Shown in pieces: positions 25,484 to 33,915 of a stretch of DNA of 64,000 nucleotides (its first letter is position 1; each line of letters opens with the position of its first letter). The stretch spans positions 1 to 64,000 of the forward strand of contig NZ_MSSW01000044.1 in assembly GCF_002150685.1 (NCBI RefSeq). Direction: 5' to 3'. Both the position numbers and the translations under genes were made by a program. The notes below the pieces were generated by a model. It made no database searches. It was not told the DNA's origin and saw only the letters and a list, made by a program, of their open reading frames with translations. Source of the stretch: Algoriphagus antarcticus (GTDB lineage: Bacteria; Bacteroidota; Bacteroidia; Cytophagales; Cyclobacteriaceae).

Positions 25484-26803
25484 ATGTCAGAAATTAAATC
25501 TGAAAAGTTCGTCCAGTACAAGGTAAAAGATATTTCCTTGGCAGAGTGGGGAAGAAAAGAAATCAAATTGGCAGAATCTGAAATGCCAGGTTTGATGGCA
25601 CTGCGTGAGGAGTATGGTGCCTCGCAGCCTTTGAAGGGTGCAAGAATCGCTGGTTGTCTTCACATGACAATCCAAACTGCGGTTTTGATCGAAACTTTAG
25701 TTGCTTTAGGAGCTGAAGTGACTTGGTCATCCTGTAATATTTTTTCTACTCAGGATCACGCTGCTGCCGCTATTGCTGCTGCTGGCATTTCCGTCTATGC
25801 ATGGAAAGGTTTGAATGAGAAAGATTTCGATTGGTGTATTGAGCAGACGTTGTTCTTCGGAGAAGATCGTCAGCCATTGAACATGATCTTGGATGATGGT
25901 GGTGACTTGACTAATATGGTATTGGATCAGTATCCTGAGCTAGTTAGCGCTATCAAAGGCCTTTCTGAAGAGACTACCACTGGTGTTCACAGACTCTATG
26001 AGAGAATGAAGAATGGTACACTTCCAATGCCTGCTATCAATGTGAACGACTCTGTGACTAAGTCTAAATTTGATAACAAATATGGATGCAAGGAATCATT
26101 GGTAGATGCTATCAGAAGAGCAACTGACGTGATGATGGCTGGTAAAGTAGCCGTAGTAGGTGGATATGGTGATGTAGGAAAAGGCTCAGCTGCTTCATTG
26201 GCAGGTGCTGGAGCGAGAGTAATCGTTACTGAAATCGATCCGATCTGTGCACTACAAGCAGCCATGGATGGCTTCGCTGTGAAGAAAATGGTAGATGCTG
26301 TAAAAGAAGCTGATATCGTAGTTACTGCTACTGGTAATAAAAACATCATCACTGAGGAGCATTTCAGAACGATGAGAGATAAAACTATCGTTTGTAACAT
26401 TGGTCACTTCGATAATGAAATCGATATGGCGTGGTTGAACGGAACTTACGGAAATACAAAAATTGAGATCAAACCTCAGGTAGATCTTTATAATGTAGAT
26501 GGAAATGAGATTATCATTCTGGCTGAAGGCCGTTTGGTAAACTTAGGCTGCGCGACTGGGCACCCATCTTTCGTAATGTCAAATTCATTTACTAACCAGG
26601 TTTTGGCACAACTTGAATTGTGGAATAATACAGACGAGTACAAGCCTGGTGTTTATGTCCTGCCAAAGCATTTGGATGAAAAAGTAGCGGCTTTGCACCT
26701 TGCTAAATTGGGAGTTAATCTAGAGGTTCTTTCTCAGGATCAAGCAGAATATATCGGCGTAACAGTAGAAGGTCCTTTCAAACCTGACTATTACAGATAT
26801 TAA
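25484..26803 (+). CDS. ahcY: Adenosylhomocysteinase
   Basis: 439 residues. It hydrolyses S-adenosylhomocysteine to adenosine and homocysteine using bound NAD+, recycling the product of methyltransferases. Substrate domain with [15 protein letters not shown] and [18 protein letters not shown] domain with [21 protein letters not shown]-terminal [10 protein letters not shown], whose Lys and Tyr reach the partner subunit's NAD. Length is typical of the bacterial enzyme without large insertions. Followed by a strong bidirectional terminator. Confidence 0.97.
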   Translation: MSEIKSEKFVQYKVKDISLAEWGRKEIKLAESEMPGLMALREEYGASQPLKGARIAGCLHMTIQTAVLIETLVALGAEVTWSSCNIFSTQDHAAAAIAAAGISVYAWKGLNEKDFDWCIEQTLFFGEDRQPLNMILDDGGDLTNMVLDQYPELVSAIKGLSEETTTGVHRLYERMKNGTLPMPAINVNDSVTKSKFDNKYGCKESLVDAIRRATDVMMAGKVAVVGGYGDVGKGSAASLAGAGARVIVTEIDPICALQAAMDGFAVKKMVDAVKEADIVVTATGNKNIITEEHFRTMRDKTIVCNIGHFDNEIDMAWLNGTYGNTKIEIKPQVDLYNVDGNEIIILAEGRLVNLGCATGHPSFVMSNSFTNQVLAQLELWNNTDEYKPGVYVLPKHLDEKVAALHLAKLGVNLEVLSQDQAEYIGVTVEGPFKPDYYRY

Positions 26804-26817
26804 TAAAATATGAATTC

Positions 26818-26851
26818 AAAAAAAGCCCCGATGCGAATCGGGGCTTTTTTT
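26818..26851. terminator. Bidirectional terminator between ahcY and a convergent lipoprotein gene
   Basis: AAAAAAAGCCCCGAT and ATCGGGGCTTTTTTT pair perfectly around a four-base GCGA loop, with A and T runs on both sides. It sits in the 52-base gap between the two stop codons and serves both genes. Confidence 0.92.
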
Positions 26852-26855
26852 GTTC

Positions 26856-27701
26856 TTATTCATTTGGGTTTAACAGCAATTTTCTACCGTCTGGCAAAAT
26901 CGCGGTGGCAGAAACTTTGCAATCCTCAAGCAGCGGTTCATAAGTCACAGTATAAGTAACTTCAGAATTCTCTCTCCGTGCTACAAACCAGTTTTCTTTG
27001 CCATTGCTTGGAAGAATCTCATTTTGCTGATAGCAAGAAATACTATGTATTACAGGCGTATCCATGGTTATTTTAAAATCGCGTCCAGCCGCATTGACTC
27101 CTGTAATTCTTCCTACGGAAGTGAGACTTAATAGTGAGTGGATTCTCAGTGAGTCAGTTGTCAAGGAGTCGCTTAAGTAATCTTTTGTATGAAGGAATTT
27201 TCCTGAGAATTCTGAACTTAACTCAGCTTGTGTTCTTTCTATAATCTCGATAAATTCTTCAGAAACTTGAAGTGAATCCTCACTGGAGAAAGATCGGATC
27301 CCCTCAATAGAATTTGATCCGAATCTGTATTCATCGTATTCCATCGTCCATTTCTTAATTGGGCTGATGGTAGTAGTATCAAATTTGATTATCAATCTTC
27401 CGCTTCTGGCATATTCTCCTGCTTGATCACAAACTGTATTTGAAAGGAAATCCAGAGTGACTTCTTTAGCTTTTTCATCCAAAGAAATTACCGGGCAGCT
27501 TGGTAAACCAACAGAGTCCAGTTGCTGATATTGCTCCCAGGACAGCATAGCAAAATAGAGGCTTTCGTTCCAATCCTTAGAAATACTGAACAGCTCAGCT
27601 GCCTCTTTGGTCAAGTCTGTCTGAATTACTTTATCTTCATCCTCCTCACAGCTCATCAAAATAGGCATTAGGATGATGAGTCCGAAAATTATTTTTTTCA
27701 T
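26856..27701 (-). CDS. Lipoprotein of unknown function
   Basis: 281 residues. Lipoprotein signal KKIIFGLIILMPILMSCEED with the lipidated Cys at 18 followed by acidic residues, a sequence context associated with Bacteroidota lipoproteins sent to the cell surface. Body is beta-rich with four Cys pairs that could be oxidised (SCPVIS, NTVCDQ, SISCYQ, LEDCKV). I recognise no domain. Convergent with ahcY; divergent from the DECR gene by about 100 bases. Confidence 0.6.
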   Translation of the reverse strand: MKKIIFGLIILMPILMSCEEDEDKVIQTDLTKEAAELFSISKDWNESLYFAMLSWEQYQQLDSVGLPSCPVISLDEKAKEVTLDFLSNTVCDQAGEYARSGRLIIKFDTTTISPIKKWTMEYDEYRFGSNSIEGIRSFSSEDSLQVSEEFIEIIERTQAELSSEFSGKFLHTKDYLSDSLTTDSLRIHSLLSLTSVGRITGVNAAGRDFKITMDTPVIHSISCYQQNEILPSNGKENWFVARRENSEVTYTVTYEPLLEDCKVSATAILPDGRKLLLNPNE

Positions 27702-27799
27702 TCTATGACGTTTAAAAATATTGGAGTTGGTTCAAGGATTCTACTTCAATTACCACGCCGAATTAACTATCTTCGAAATCAACGATAAACTACAAATTT

Positions 27800-28672
27800 A
27801 TGATTTTAGCAGAGGGTATGCTCAAACCTGGAGCACTAAAAGGGAAAAATATTATAGTTACCGGAGGCGGAACAGGTCTTGGAAGATCGATGGGAGAGTA
27901 TTTTTTAGAGTTGGGAGCCAATCTAGTTATTACCTCCAGGAAGCTCGATGTACTCCAGGAAACAGCTAAGGAAATGATGGTCGTAAAGGGAGGAAAGGTA
28001 ATTCCATTAGCTTGTGATGTACGCGAGATTGATCAGGTAGAAGCTATGTGGAAAGATGCTACGGATCACCTTGGACAAATTCATGTGGTGCTGAACAATG
28101 CTGCGGGGAATTTCATCAGTCCTACAGAACGACTTTCTACCAATGCTTTTAATACGGTATTGGATATTGTGCTGAAGGGCACTTCTCAAGTGACTCTTAC
28201 AGCTGGCAAAGACTGGATCGCAAAGAAGCAGACTGGTATTTTTCTCAATATTGTGACTACGTATGCTTGGACTGGATCAGGGTACGTCGTTCCATCTGCT
28301 GCAGCAAAAGCAGGAGTTTTAGCCTTGACGCGTTCTTTGGCTGTAGAATGGGCAAAATATGGGATTCGCTCCAATGCGATTGCGCCAGGGCCATTTCCGA
28401 CCGAAGGAGCCTGGAGTCGATTATTGCCTGGAGATTTGCTGAAGAAATTTGACCCGGCTAAAAAAGTACCAGTAGGAAGAGTAGGAGAGCATCAGGAGCT
28501 TGCCAATCTGGCAGCTTACCTAGTCTCAGATTACTCTTCTTATGTAAATGGAGAAGTAATGACAATTGATGGGGGAGAATGGCTTAAAGGAGCTGGAGAA
28601 TTTAATAATCTTGATCAGATACCAGAAGAAATGTGGGACATGATGGACGCATCAAGAGGAAAAAAAGCATGA
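27800..28672 (+). CDS. 2,4-dienoyl-CoA reductase (DECR-type SDR)
   Basis: 290 residues, short-chain dehydrogenase fold. It reduces 2,4-dienoyl-CoA esters with NADPH during beta-oxidation of unsaturated fatty acids. Rossmann motif TGGGTGLGRSM and NNAAGNF are present. The active-site block GSGYVVPSAAAKAGVLALTR has Ser166 and Lys170 but no catalytic Tyr at the YxxxK position. That is the known hallmark of animal mitochondrial DECR, to which this stretch and GPFPTEGAWSRLLP are strikingly similar, and differs from the flavin-iron-sulfur FadH of E. coli. The start may be ATG 27800 or 27818. Monocistronic. Confidence 0.88.
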   Translation: MILAEGMLKPGALKGKNIIVTGGGTGLGRSMGEYFLELGANLVITSRKLDVLQETAKEMMVVKGGKVIPLACDVREIDQVEAMWKDATDHLGQIHVVLNNAAGNFISPTERLSTNAFNTVLDIVLKGTSQVTLTAGKDWIAKKQTGIFLNIVTTYAWTGSGYVVPSAAAKAGVLALTRSLAVEWAKYGIRSNAIAPGPFPTEGAWSRLLPGDLLKKFDPAKKVPVGRVGEHQELANLAAYLVSDYSSYVNGEVMTIDGGEWLKGAGEFNNLDQIPEEMWDMMDASRGKKA

Positions 28673-28747
28673 GCCTCAAAGTAATTTGGGGCTATCTGAA
28701 AGCTAAATGGAAAATGAGGAATTTTTGAACTTTTGTAGTTCTTAGTT

Positions 28748-29815
28748 TTACATCAATGCATTATTCGTATCGCTTGACAAATCATTCTCTATAGATTTGT
28801 TTTTTTGGACAGATTCCTTGATGCTTTTCTTGAGGGATTGATCCAGCGATTTGGTTTCATTTTTGATCATCTGCACAAGTTGGCTGGATTCGCTGTTTAG
28901 CGGTTCGCTTTCAAGAATTTCCAGAATCCCCAGAATATTTGCCACCCGTGCCCTAAGCGTGTGGGACTGTTCAAACGCAAGTTCTTTTAAAAAGTAATGA
29001 TGTTCTTTAATCCAAATGTCTTGTTTCTTTCTGTCGGAAATATCTAAAATACATCCTAATATTTTGGTAGGATATCCTGCGTTTGACCATTCAATAGTTT
29101 TACCAAAACCTAAAGCCCAGATTATCTTATTGTTCTTTTGATTTATTCTGAATTCCTTTTTGAAAGGCATATTTCCCGAAGTCTTAAAGTGGGTTCCCAA
29201 GTCACGCATCAGTTTTGGGAAATCCTCGGGATGGATATGTTTCTGCCAAGAAATAGGAGTGGTTCCTTTTAATTCATCTTGTGTATATCCAAGCATTTGT
29301 CCCAGACCCTGACTAATCTTATCTCCTTTGTTTGTTAAATCAAACTCCCAAAAACCAAGCAATTTATCTTCTAGTATGCTGTCTATTATTTCCTTGCCAT
29401 CATTCTTAGAGCTGTCAAAGAGATCTCCCAATCCAATATTATATGGCATTGGCTGGATGACTGGATGTCCTATACCCAAGCAAGTCCCAAACTCTTCTGA
29501 AATAAAAAAGAACTCCCATTTAGTGTCTACAGCATCTCCTTGTGGATTTTCTATCTTTTGAAGATCTACAGTGAAAGATTGATGTGAATTTCTCCAAGCT
29601 TTATTCCGATGAGTCTCATATTTCCCCCAATTTGAAGCAACAAAATAGTCTGCGAAATAGATTGGTTTATTTTTTTTATCGAAATAATTAGGGTTGGGGT
29701 CAATATCAGACTCAGTGGTTATGACCTTACCAGTTTTGTCTAGGGTGACCTGAAAGAAGTAATCTGACACAACCCCTAAGTGACTTAGGGCCTGAATAGC
29801 ATGGTAGTTGTTCAT
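28748..29815 (-). CDS. PAS-domain protein with HisKA-like helix but no kinase domain
   Basis: 355 residues, no signal peptide or membrane helix. Residues 15-125 look like a divergent PAS domain; about 140-265 are a clear PAS_3 domain (GFWEFDLTNKGDKISQGLGQ through ILGCILDISDRKKQ). The helix after it contains FEQSHTLRARVANILGILEI, which matches the H-box of histidine kinases with His285. The chain ends about 70 residues later without any N, G1 or G2 box, so there is no ATPase domain. It may act as a phosphotransfer or dimerisation module for another kinase, or be a truncated kinase. Stands alone. Confidence 0.75.
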   Translation of the reverse strand: MNNYHAIQALSHLGVVSDYFFQVTLDKTGKVITTESDIDPNPNYFDKKNKPIYFADYFVASNWGKYETHRNKAWRNSHQSFTVDLQKIENPQGDAVDTKWEFFFISEEFGTCLGIGHPVIQPMPYNIGLGDLFDSSKNDGKEIIDSILEDKLLGFWEFDLTNKGDKISQGLGQMLGYTQDELKGTTPISWQKHIHPEDFPKLMRDLGTHFKTSGNMPFKKEFRINQKNNKIIWALGFGKTIEWSNAGYPTKILGCILDISDRKKQDIWIKEHHYFLKELAFEQSHTLRARVANILGILEILESEPLNSESSQLVQMIKNETKSLDQSLKKSIKESVQKNKSIENDLSSDTNNALM

Positions 29816-30069
29816 AAGTCAAATCTAAAGAAACTTTATTCGTTTTGTTTTTAAAAACATATAATTAAGTGTAAAATACAAAAAATTATATTTAAAATAA
29901 TACAACCGATTTAAACTGGCTTAGAATCAGTAGGGATAAATGGGGATAAGGTGATTTCAGTTTTTGAGTAAAAAATATCAATTTGGTTTCAGGCAGCTCA
30001 GCCGAAAGGTAAATGATGGGAACCTATGGCTTTGATGCCGGCTGGGGCAGCGGTCGATAAGCTTAAAGA

Positions 30070-30228
30070 ATGAGTAGAAAAAGTGAAAGTCGGGGATCAA
30101 ACTATGTGAAGTACTGCGATGTCTACTATTTGCCCGTACAGGTAGATGGAAAAGATGCTTGTCAAATCATATTAGTAGAAAAGGCATTTCTATTATCAGA
30201 TTTATTAGAAATGCATAAAGGCCGCTAA
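30070..30228 (+). CDS. Possible 52-residue small protein
   Basis: ATG 30070 to TAA 30226-30228, with balanced composition (SNYVKYCDVYYLPVQVDGKD, then ACQIILVEKAFLLSDLLEMH). No family recognised and no clear promoter. The left arm of the inverted repeat at 30210-30246 lies inside its last codons and the stop falls in the loop, which would suit a terminator placed right at the gene end. Remaining parts of 29816-30266 show nothing supported. Confidence 0.3.
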   Translation: MSRKSESRGSNYVKYCDVYYLPVQVDGKDACQIILVEKAFLLSDLLEMHKGR

Positions 30229-30246
30229 TTGCGGCCTTTATGCATT
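30210..30246. terminator. Perfect 16-bp inverted repeat, probable terminator
   Basis: AATGCATAAAGGCCGC and GCGGCCTTTATGCATT are perfect inverted copies around a five-base TAATT loop. It lies 20 bases past the stop of the minus-strand DUF4494 gene. Neither side has a long T run, so it is not a textbook intrinsic terminator, but the stem is very stable. Confidence 0.55.
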
Positions 30247-30266
30247 GTAGATATACTTGATGTTGA

Positions 30267-30764
30267 CTATTCCGCGTCTTGAGTAACTTCGGATACTGGT
30301 CTGAAGTTGCCTTCTGGCAGTTGCTCAGCTACTTCGTCTCGTTCAAAAGGGAATACCTCTACAATTGCGCTTTCTACAATATCTGGCACTCTAAAGCTCA
30401 CTAGCATATTTCCCAAGCTTTCTTGGATTCTATCGTATGCTTCTTTGACATCATTGGCGGTGACGATCATATATTGTGTGACTTTTTTCTCTTTGCCACT
30501 TTCGCCATCAGCGACCATATAGGAGATTTTACACTTATGCCAGATGTCGGCATCCTCGTAAAAGAATACATCTACGATATTGCTCTTGCTGATACCGGTA
30601 ACTTGAAAATCTCCCCGAATCTGAGAAGCAAGCCTATCATATAGAATTGCCTCTGCCTCGGTAAAGGATACCGCATCCACTAGGTACTGCTCAGAAATAT
30701 TCTTCAGCAATCCTTGTTCATTTTCTTTCGCGTACTTGACTTTGCACAAAAACCAGGTTCTCAT
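30267..30764 (-). CDS. DUF4494 domain protein
   Basis: 165 residues, cytoplasmic, matching DUF4494: start MRTWFLCKVKYAKENEQG, then VSFTEAEAILYDRLA and WHKCKISYMVADGESGKEKK. This family is conserved across Bacteroidota with no known function. The acidic tail (EVTQDAE) is unconserved. Monocistronic; possible terminator at 30210-30246. Confidence 0.85.
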   Translation of the reverse strand: MRTWFLCKVKYAKENEQGLLKNISEQYLVDAVSFTEAEAILYDRLASQIRGDFQVTGISKSNIVDVFFYEDADIWHKCKISYMVADGESGKEKKVTQYMIVTANDVKEAYDRIQESLGNMLVSFRVPDIVESAIVEVFPFERDEVAEQLPEGNFRPVSEVTQDAE

Positions 30765-30983
30765 ATCTTTCTATTTGAATTTTCGAAGGTAAAATTTATC
30801 CTTAGAAGGACAAGAGGATTTCCGTTCAAAGAAATTGATAAACTACTAGCAATAGTACTAAGTCACTGACTGTCAGGTTGATTTATTTGTGTTGGAAATA
30901 AGCTTTAAAATCGAGTCTATCGAATGCTTCCTGAATTGTGGGGTGTTAAAAGAAAAGCAGTAAATTATCGCAAAACCTTGTAC

Positions 30984-33290
30984 ATGCGGGATAAAATCTG
31001 GTATAGCTTTCCGGTTCAGTTATTTCTACTTCACTTAAGAAAAAACCTAGGACTTGTTCTTATTTGGGTAGTCCTTATGGGCGTGATTTTGGAGTACTTC
31101 GGAGTTGTATTGGGAATTCCATTTCTCTTTATTGATCCAGAATATTTGCATGAGGTTTCATGGGTGAGTTTTTTCTTAATGGGAGTAGGATTTGCTTTTT
31201 TGACCATGGGGTTTCACATGTCCACTTATATAATGGATGGTCGTCATTTTCCATTTTTAGCGATACTGAACAAGCCTTTTATCCATTATTGTGTAAATAA
31301 TGCAATTATCCCACTGATTTTCTATTTACTTTACATCATCAGATTTGTGGGTTTTCAGCTTGGTAATAATCTGTCAAATGACTGGGAAGTATTGTATTAC
31401 CTTCTCGGATTCTTAGGTGGGGGAGTGATTACCTACTCCGTAATATTTGGGTATTTCTCTTTGACAAATAAAGATTTTTTTATCCTTTTTGCTGGGACTG
31501 TGAATAAGAGGCTTCGCAAAGTAAAGTTGACCCGGGCAAACGTACTGAGCCAGTATAAGGATCTGAAAACGCAAAATTACAAGGTTTTATACTACTTGAA
31601 TATAAACCTTCATCCTGAGAAGGTACGGCCGGATATTTCCAGATTTGAAGGGGCAAAGTTGCTCCAGGTGTTCGATCAGAATCACTTGAATCTGTTTATC
31701 ATTCAAATTGCCTTGATACTCTTTGTCTTATTTTTGGGCTTTTTCAAAGAGAATCCATACCTCCAGCTACCCGCAGCGATGAGCGCAACTCTATTGTTTG
31801 CTATACTGATTATGCTGGTAGGTGCGGTAAGTTTTTGGTTGAGAAGATGGTCCACCTTTGCAGTATTTGCCTTTCTGATTCTGGCTAATTACTTCAGCAA
31901 CTTCAATTTCCTTAATCGTCCACACGAAGCTTATGGATTAAATTATTCAGTACCTCCTGTTAACTATAGTCTCGCACACATGGATTCCCTCCTGACTCCT
32001 GAACTAGTCAAAAAAGACCGGGATAATGTGCTAAAGATTCTGGACAATTGGAAAGCCAAGTTTCCTGATGAAAGCAAACCAAAGCTAGTGATGGTCGCTG
32101 CTAGTGGAGGCGGGCAGCGTGCAGCACTTTGGACAGTGAAGATTTTGCAGAGCATGTATGAAATAGAGGAAGGTGAGGTTATGAAGCACACAGAATTACT
32201 CACAGGCGCTTCTGGTGGAGTTTTGGGCGAAGCATTTTTCAGAGAAATTTACCTTAGATCCTTAACTGATCCTACAGTGGATCCTTTGGATGAAAAGTAC
32301 CTGCATCAAATCTCTGCCGATAATCTCAATCCAATAATTTTTACTTTACTGGTTAATGATTTATTGATTCGAAATCAATATTTCCTTTACAATGGACACA
32401 AGTATCTCAAGGATAGGGGGTATGCTTTTGAGAGTCAATTGAATCAAAATACTGAAGGAATTCTCGATAAGCCAATTTCTGCCTACAAAGAGCCTGAGTT
32501 TTCGGGAACCATCCCTCTGCTTCCGGTTACTACTTTGATCACAAATGATGGTAGGAAGCTGGTGATTTCTCCGCACTCGATGTCATTTTTCGGAACATCC
32601 ATGCTAGGCAAATTAGGTGCAGATGAGAAGAAACAGACGATAGATTTCCTTAGGTTTTTCGAAGATCATGACTCCGAGAACCTGCGATTCCTCTCCGCTT
32701 TACGGATGAGTGCTACTTTTCCTTTTATTACCCCAAATATTGAGCTGCCCAGCGATCCAGTTATGGAAACTATGGATACGGGTCTTTCAGACAATTTTGG
32801 GATTCAGGACGCGCTCCGTTTTATGTATGTCTTTCAGTCTTGGATCAATGAAAATACAGGCGGCGTAGTTTTGGTTACGATTAGAGATTCTGAAAAAGTA
32901 ACTGAAATAGCGCCTAGTTTTCCACCTCGTATTTTCGAGAAGATTTTTACCCCGCTAAAAAATATTTACGCCAATTGGGATAATGTCCAAACCATCCAAA
33001 ACGAGGTTCTTTTCAATTACATGGCTGAATCTATGCCTTTTGATCTGGAAAGGATAGAATTTGAATATGCACCAGAAAAGGTGCAAGCTGAGGAATTGAC
33101 AGAAAGTCAGGAGACTATGCAGCGGGCATCTTTGAATTGGAGGTTGACTTCGCGAGAGAAAAAGTCAATTCTGGAAAGTGTCTATACGCTTAAAAACCAA
33201 AGCTCATTGAAGCGTCTTGAAGAGCTTTTTACAAAAAATCAGCCTGTAGTGGAAGATAGCGTCCTAGTGGCAGAAGAAATTAATCAATAA
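30984..33290 (+). CDS. Membrane-anchored patatin-like phospholipase
   Basis: About 768 residues from the ATG at 30984 (MRDKIWYSF); an upstream ATG at 30924 adds 20 unremarkable residues. The first 300 residues hold about six membrane helices (for example LGLVLIWVVLMGVILEYFGV), which is unusual for patatins. The catalytic domain (from about 360) has the oxyanion stretch ASGGGQRAALWT, the nucleophile elbow TGASGGVLGE and the dyad Asp in DTGLSDNFG. Both catalytic residues are intact. The enzyme would cut acyl chains from membrane lipids. Whether the domain faces cytoplasm or periplasm is unclear. The C-terminal tail is Glu-rich. Confidence 0.82.
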   Translation: MRDKIWYSFPVQLFLLHLRKNLGLVLIWVVLMGVILEYFGVVLGIPFLFIDPEYLHEVSWVSFFLMGVGFAFLTMGFHMSTYIMDGRHFPFLAILNKPFIHYCVNNAIIPLIFYLLYIIRFVGFQLGNNLSNDWEVLYYLLGFLGGGVITYSVIFGYFSLTNKDFFILFAGTVNKRLRKVKLTRANVLSQYKDLKTQNYKVLYYLNINLHPEKVRPDISRFEGAKLLQVFDQNHLNLFIIQIALILFVLFLGFFKENPYLQLPAAMSATLLFAILIMLVGAVSFWLRRWSTFAVFAFLILANYFSNFNFLNRPHEAYGLNYSVPPVNYSLAHMDSLLTPELVKKDRDNVLKILDNWKAKFPDESKPKLVMVAASGGGQRAALWTVKILQSMYEIEEGEVMKHTELLTGASGGVLGEAFFREIYLRSLTDPTVDPLDEKYLHQISADNLNPIIFTLLVNDLLIRNQYFLYNGHKYLKDRGYAFESQLNQNTEGILDKPISAYKEPEFSGTIPLLPVTTLITNDGRKLVISPHSMSFFGTSMLGKLGADEKKQTIDFLRFFEDHDSENLRFLSALRMSATFPFITPNIELPSDPVMETMDTGLSDNFGIQDALRFMYVFQSWINENTGGVVLVTIRDSEKVTEIAPSFPPRIFEKIFTPLKNIYANWDNVQTIQNEVLFNYMAESMPFDLERIEFEYAPEKVQAEELTESQETMQRASLNWRLTSREKKSILESVYTLKNQSSLKRLEELFTKNQPVVEDSVLVAEEINQ

Positions 33291-33360
33291 GCTAAACTTC
33301 AAATTCCTTCCCTCCAAGGAGAAAAGGTTGAGACTTAGTCCTAGAGAAAGCGAAAAATCA

Positions 33361-33840
33361 TCAATATGAAAACCCCCACTTTTTATAAATAAAATGCATC
33401 AGCCAAGCTGGACCTATCAGTAGAAACTGCAGGTCTTTCAGGAAAGTGGGTTTTTTGCCTTCAACCTTATGTCCATAAAACTGCATGATCCAAGAGAGGA
33501 CAAAAATAGCAATACTGAACATCCATAGCTTTCCTGGGGAATTCAAATCAATGAAATTTGCTACAGCCAGGCAGAGAGCCGAAAATAGAAACATTCCCAA
33601 AGTAAGTGGTGTGGAAAGCATGAGGTAATAAATCAGAACCAACGCCAAAACTATTGTGGCCCAATTGGCAAAATTGCCCAGAAAAGGCATCAGATCAGGA
33701 AGCGGCCCAACAGGAATACTGAAAATTAAGCCAACAATGCTAAAGAAAATTGCCGGCACACAAAACCAGTGTATGAGCTTATTAGTCATGTTTTGATGAC
33801 TCAACCCGTATTCGTAGAATAACGCATCAATTTTTCTCAT
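33361..33840 (-). CDS. Mpo1-like (DUF962) membrane protein
   Basis: 159 residues with four hydrophobic helices. Conserved DUF962/YGL010w motifs: MTNKLIHWFCVPAIFFSIVG near the start and WIMQFYGHKVEGKKP near the end, with the His residues that bind iron. In yeast, Mpo1 is a dioxygenase that oxidises 2-hydroxy fatty acids. A matching role in a Bacteroidota that makes hydroxylated sphingolipids is plausible but inferred. Monocistronic. Confidence 0.82.
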   Translation of the reverse strand: MRKIDALFYEYGLSHQNMTNKLIHWFCVPAIFFSIVGLIFSIPVGPLPDLMPFLGNFANWATIVLALVLIYYLMLSTPLTLGMFLFSALCLAVANFIDLNSPGKLWMFSIAIFVLSWIMQFYGHKVEGKKPTFLKDLQFLLIGPAWLMHFIYKKWGFSY

Positions 33841-33915
33841 GGTATTTTGGGATTATATCGCTTAGATTTATTTAAAATACTAAATCTATTTTAATTCCTT
33901 TTTCTAAAATTCGAA

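Noticed and set aside
29985..30110. Protein-like frame (WEPMALMPAGAAVDKLKE) interrupted only by TGA codons before the 52-codon ORF
   Set aside because: Too short and not recognisable as a family; a TGA-only interruption over some 45 codons is not significant.
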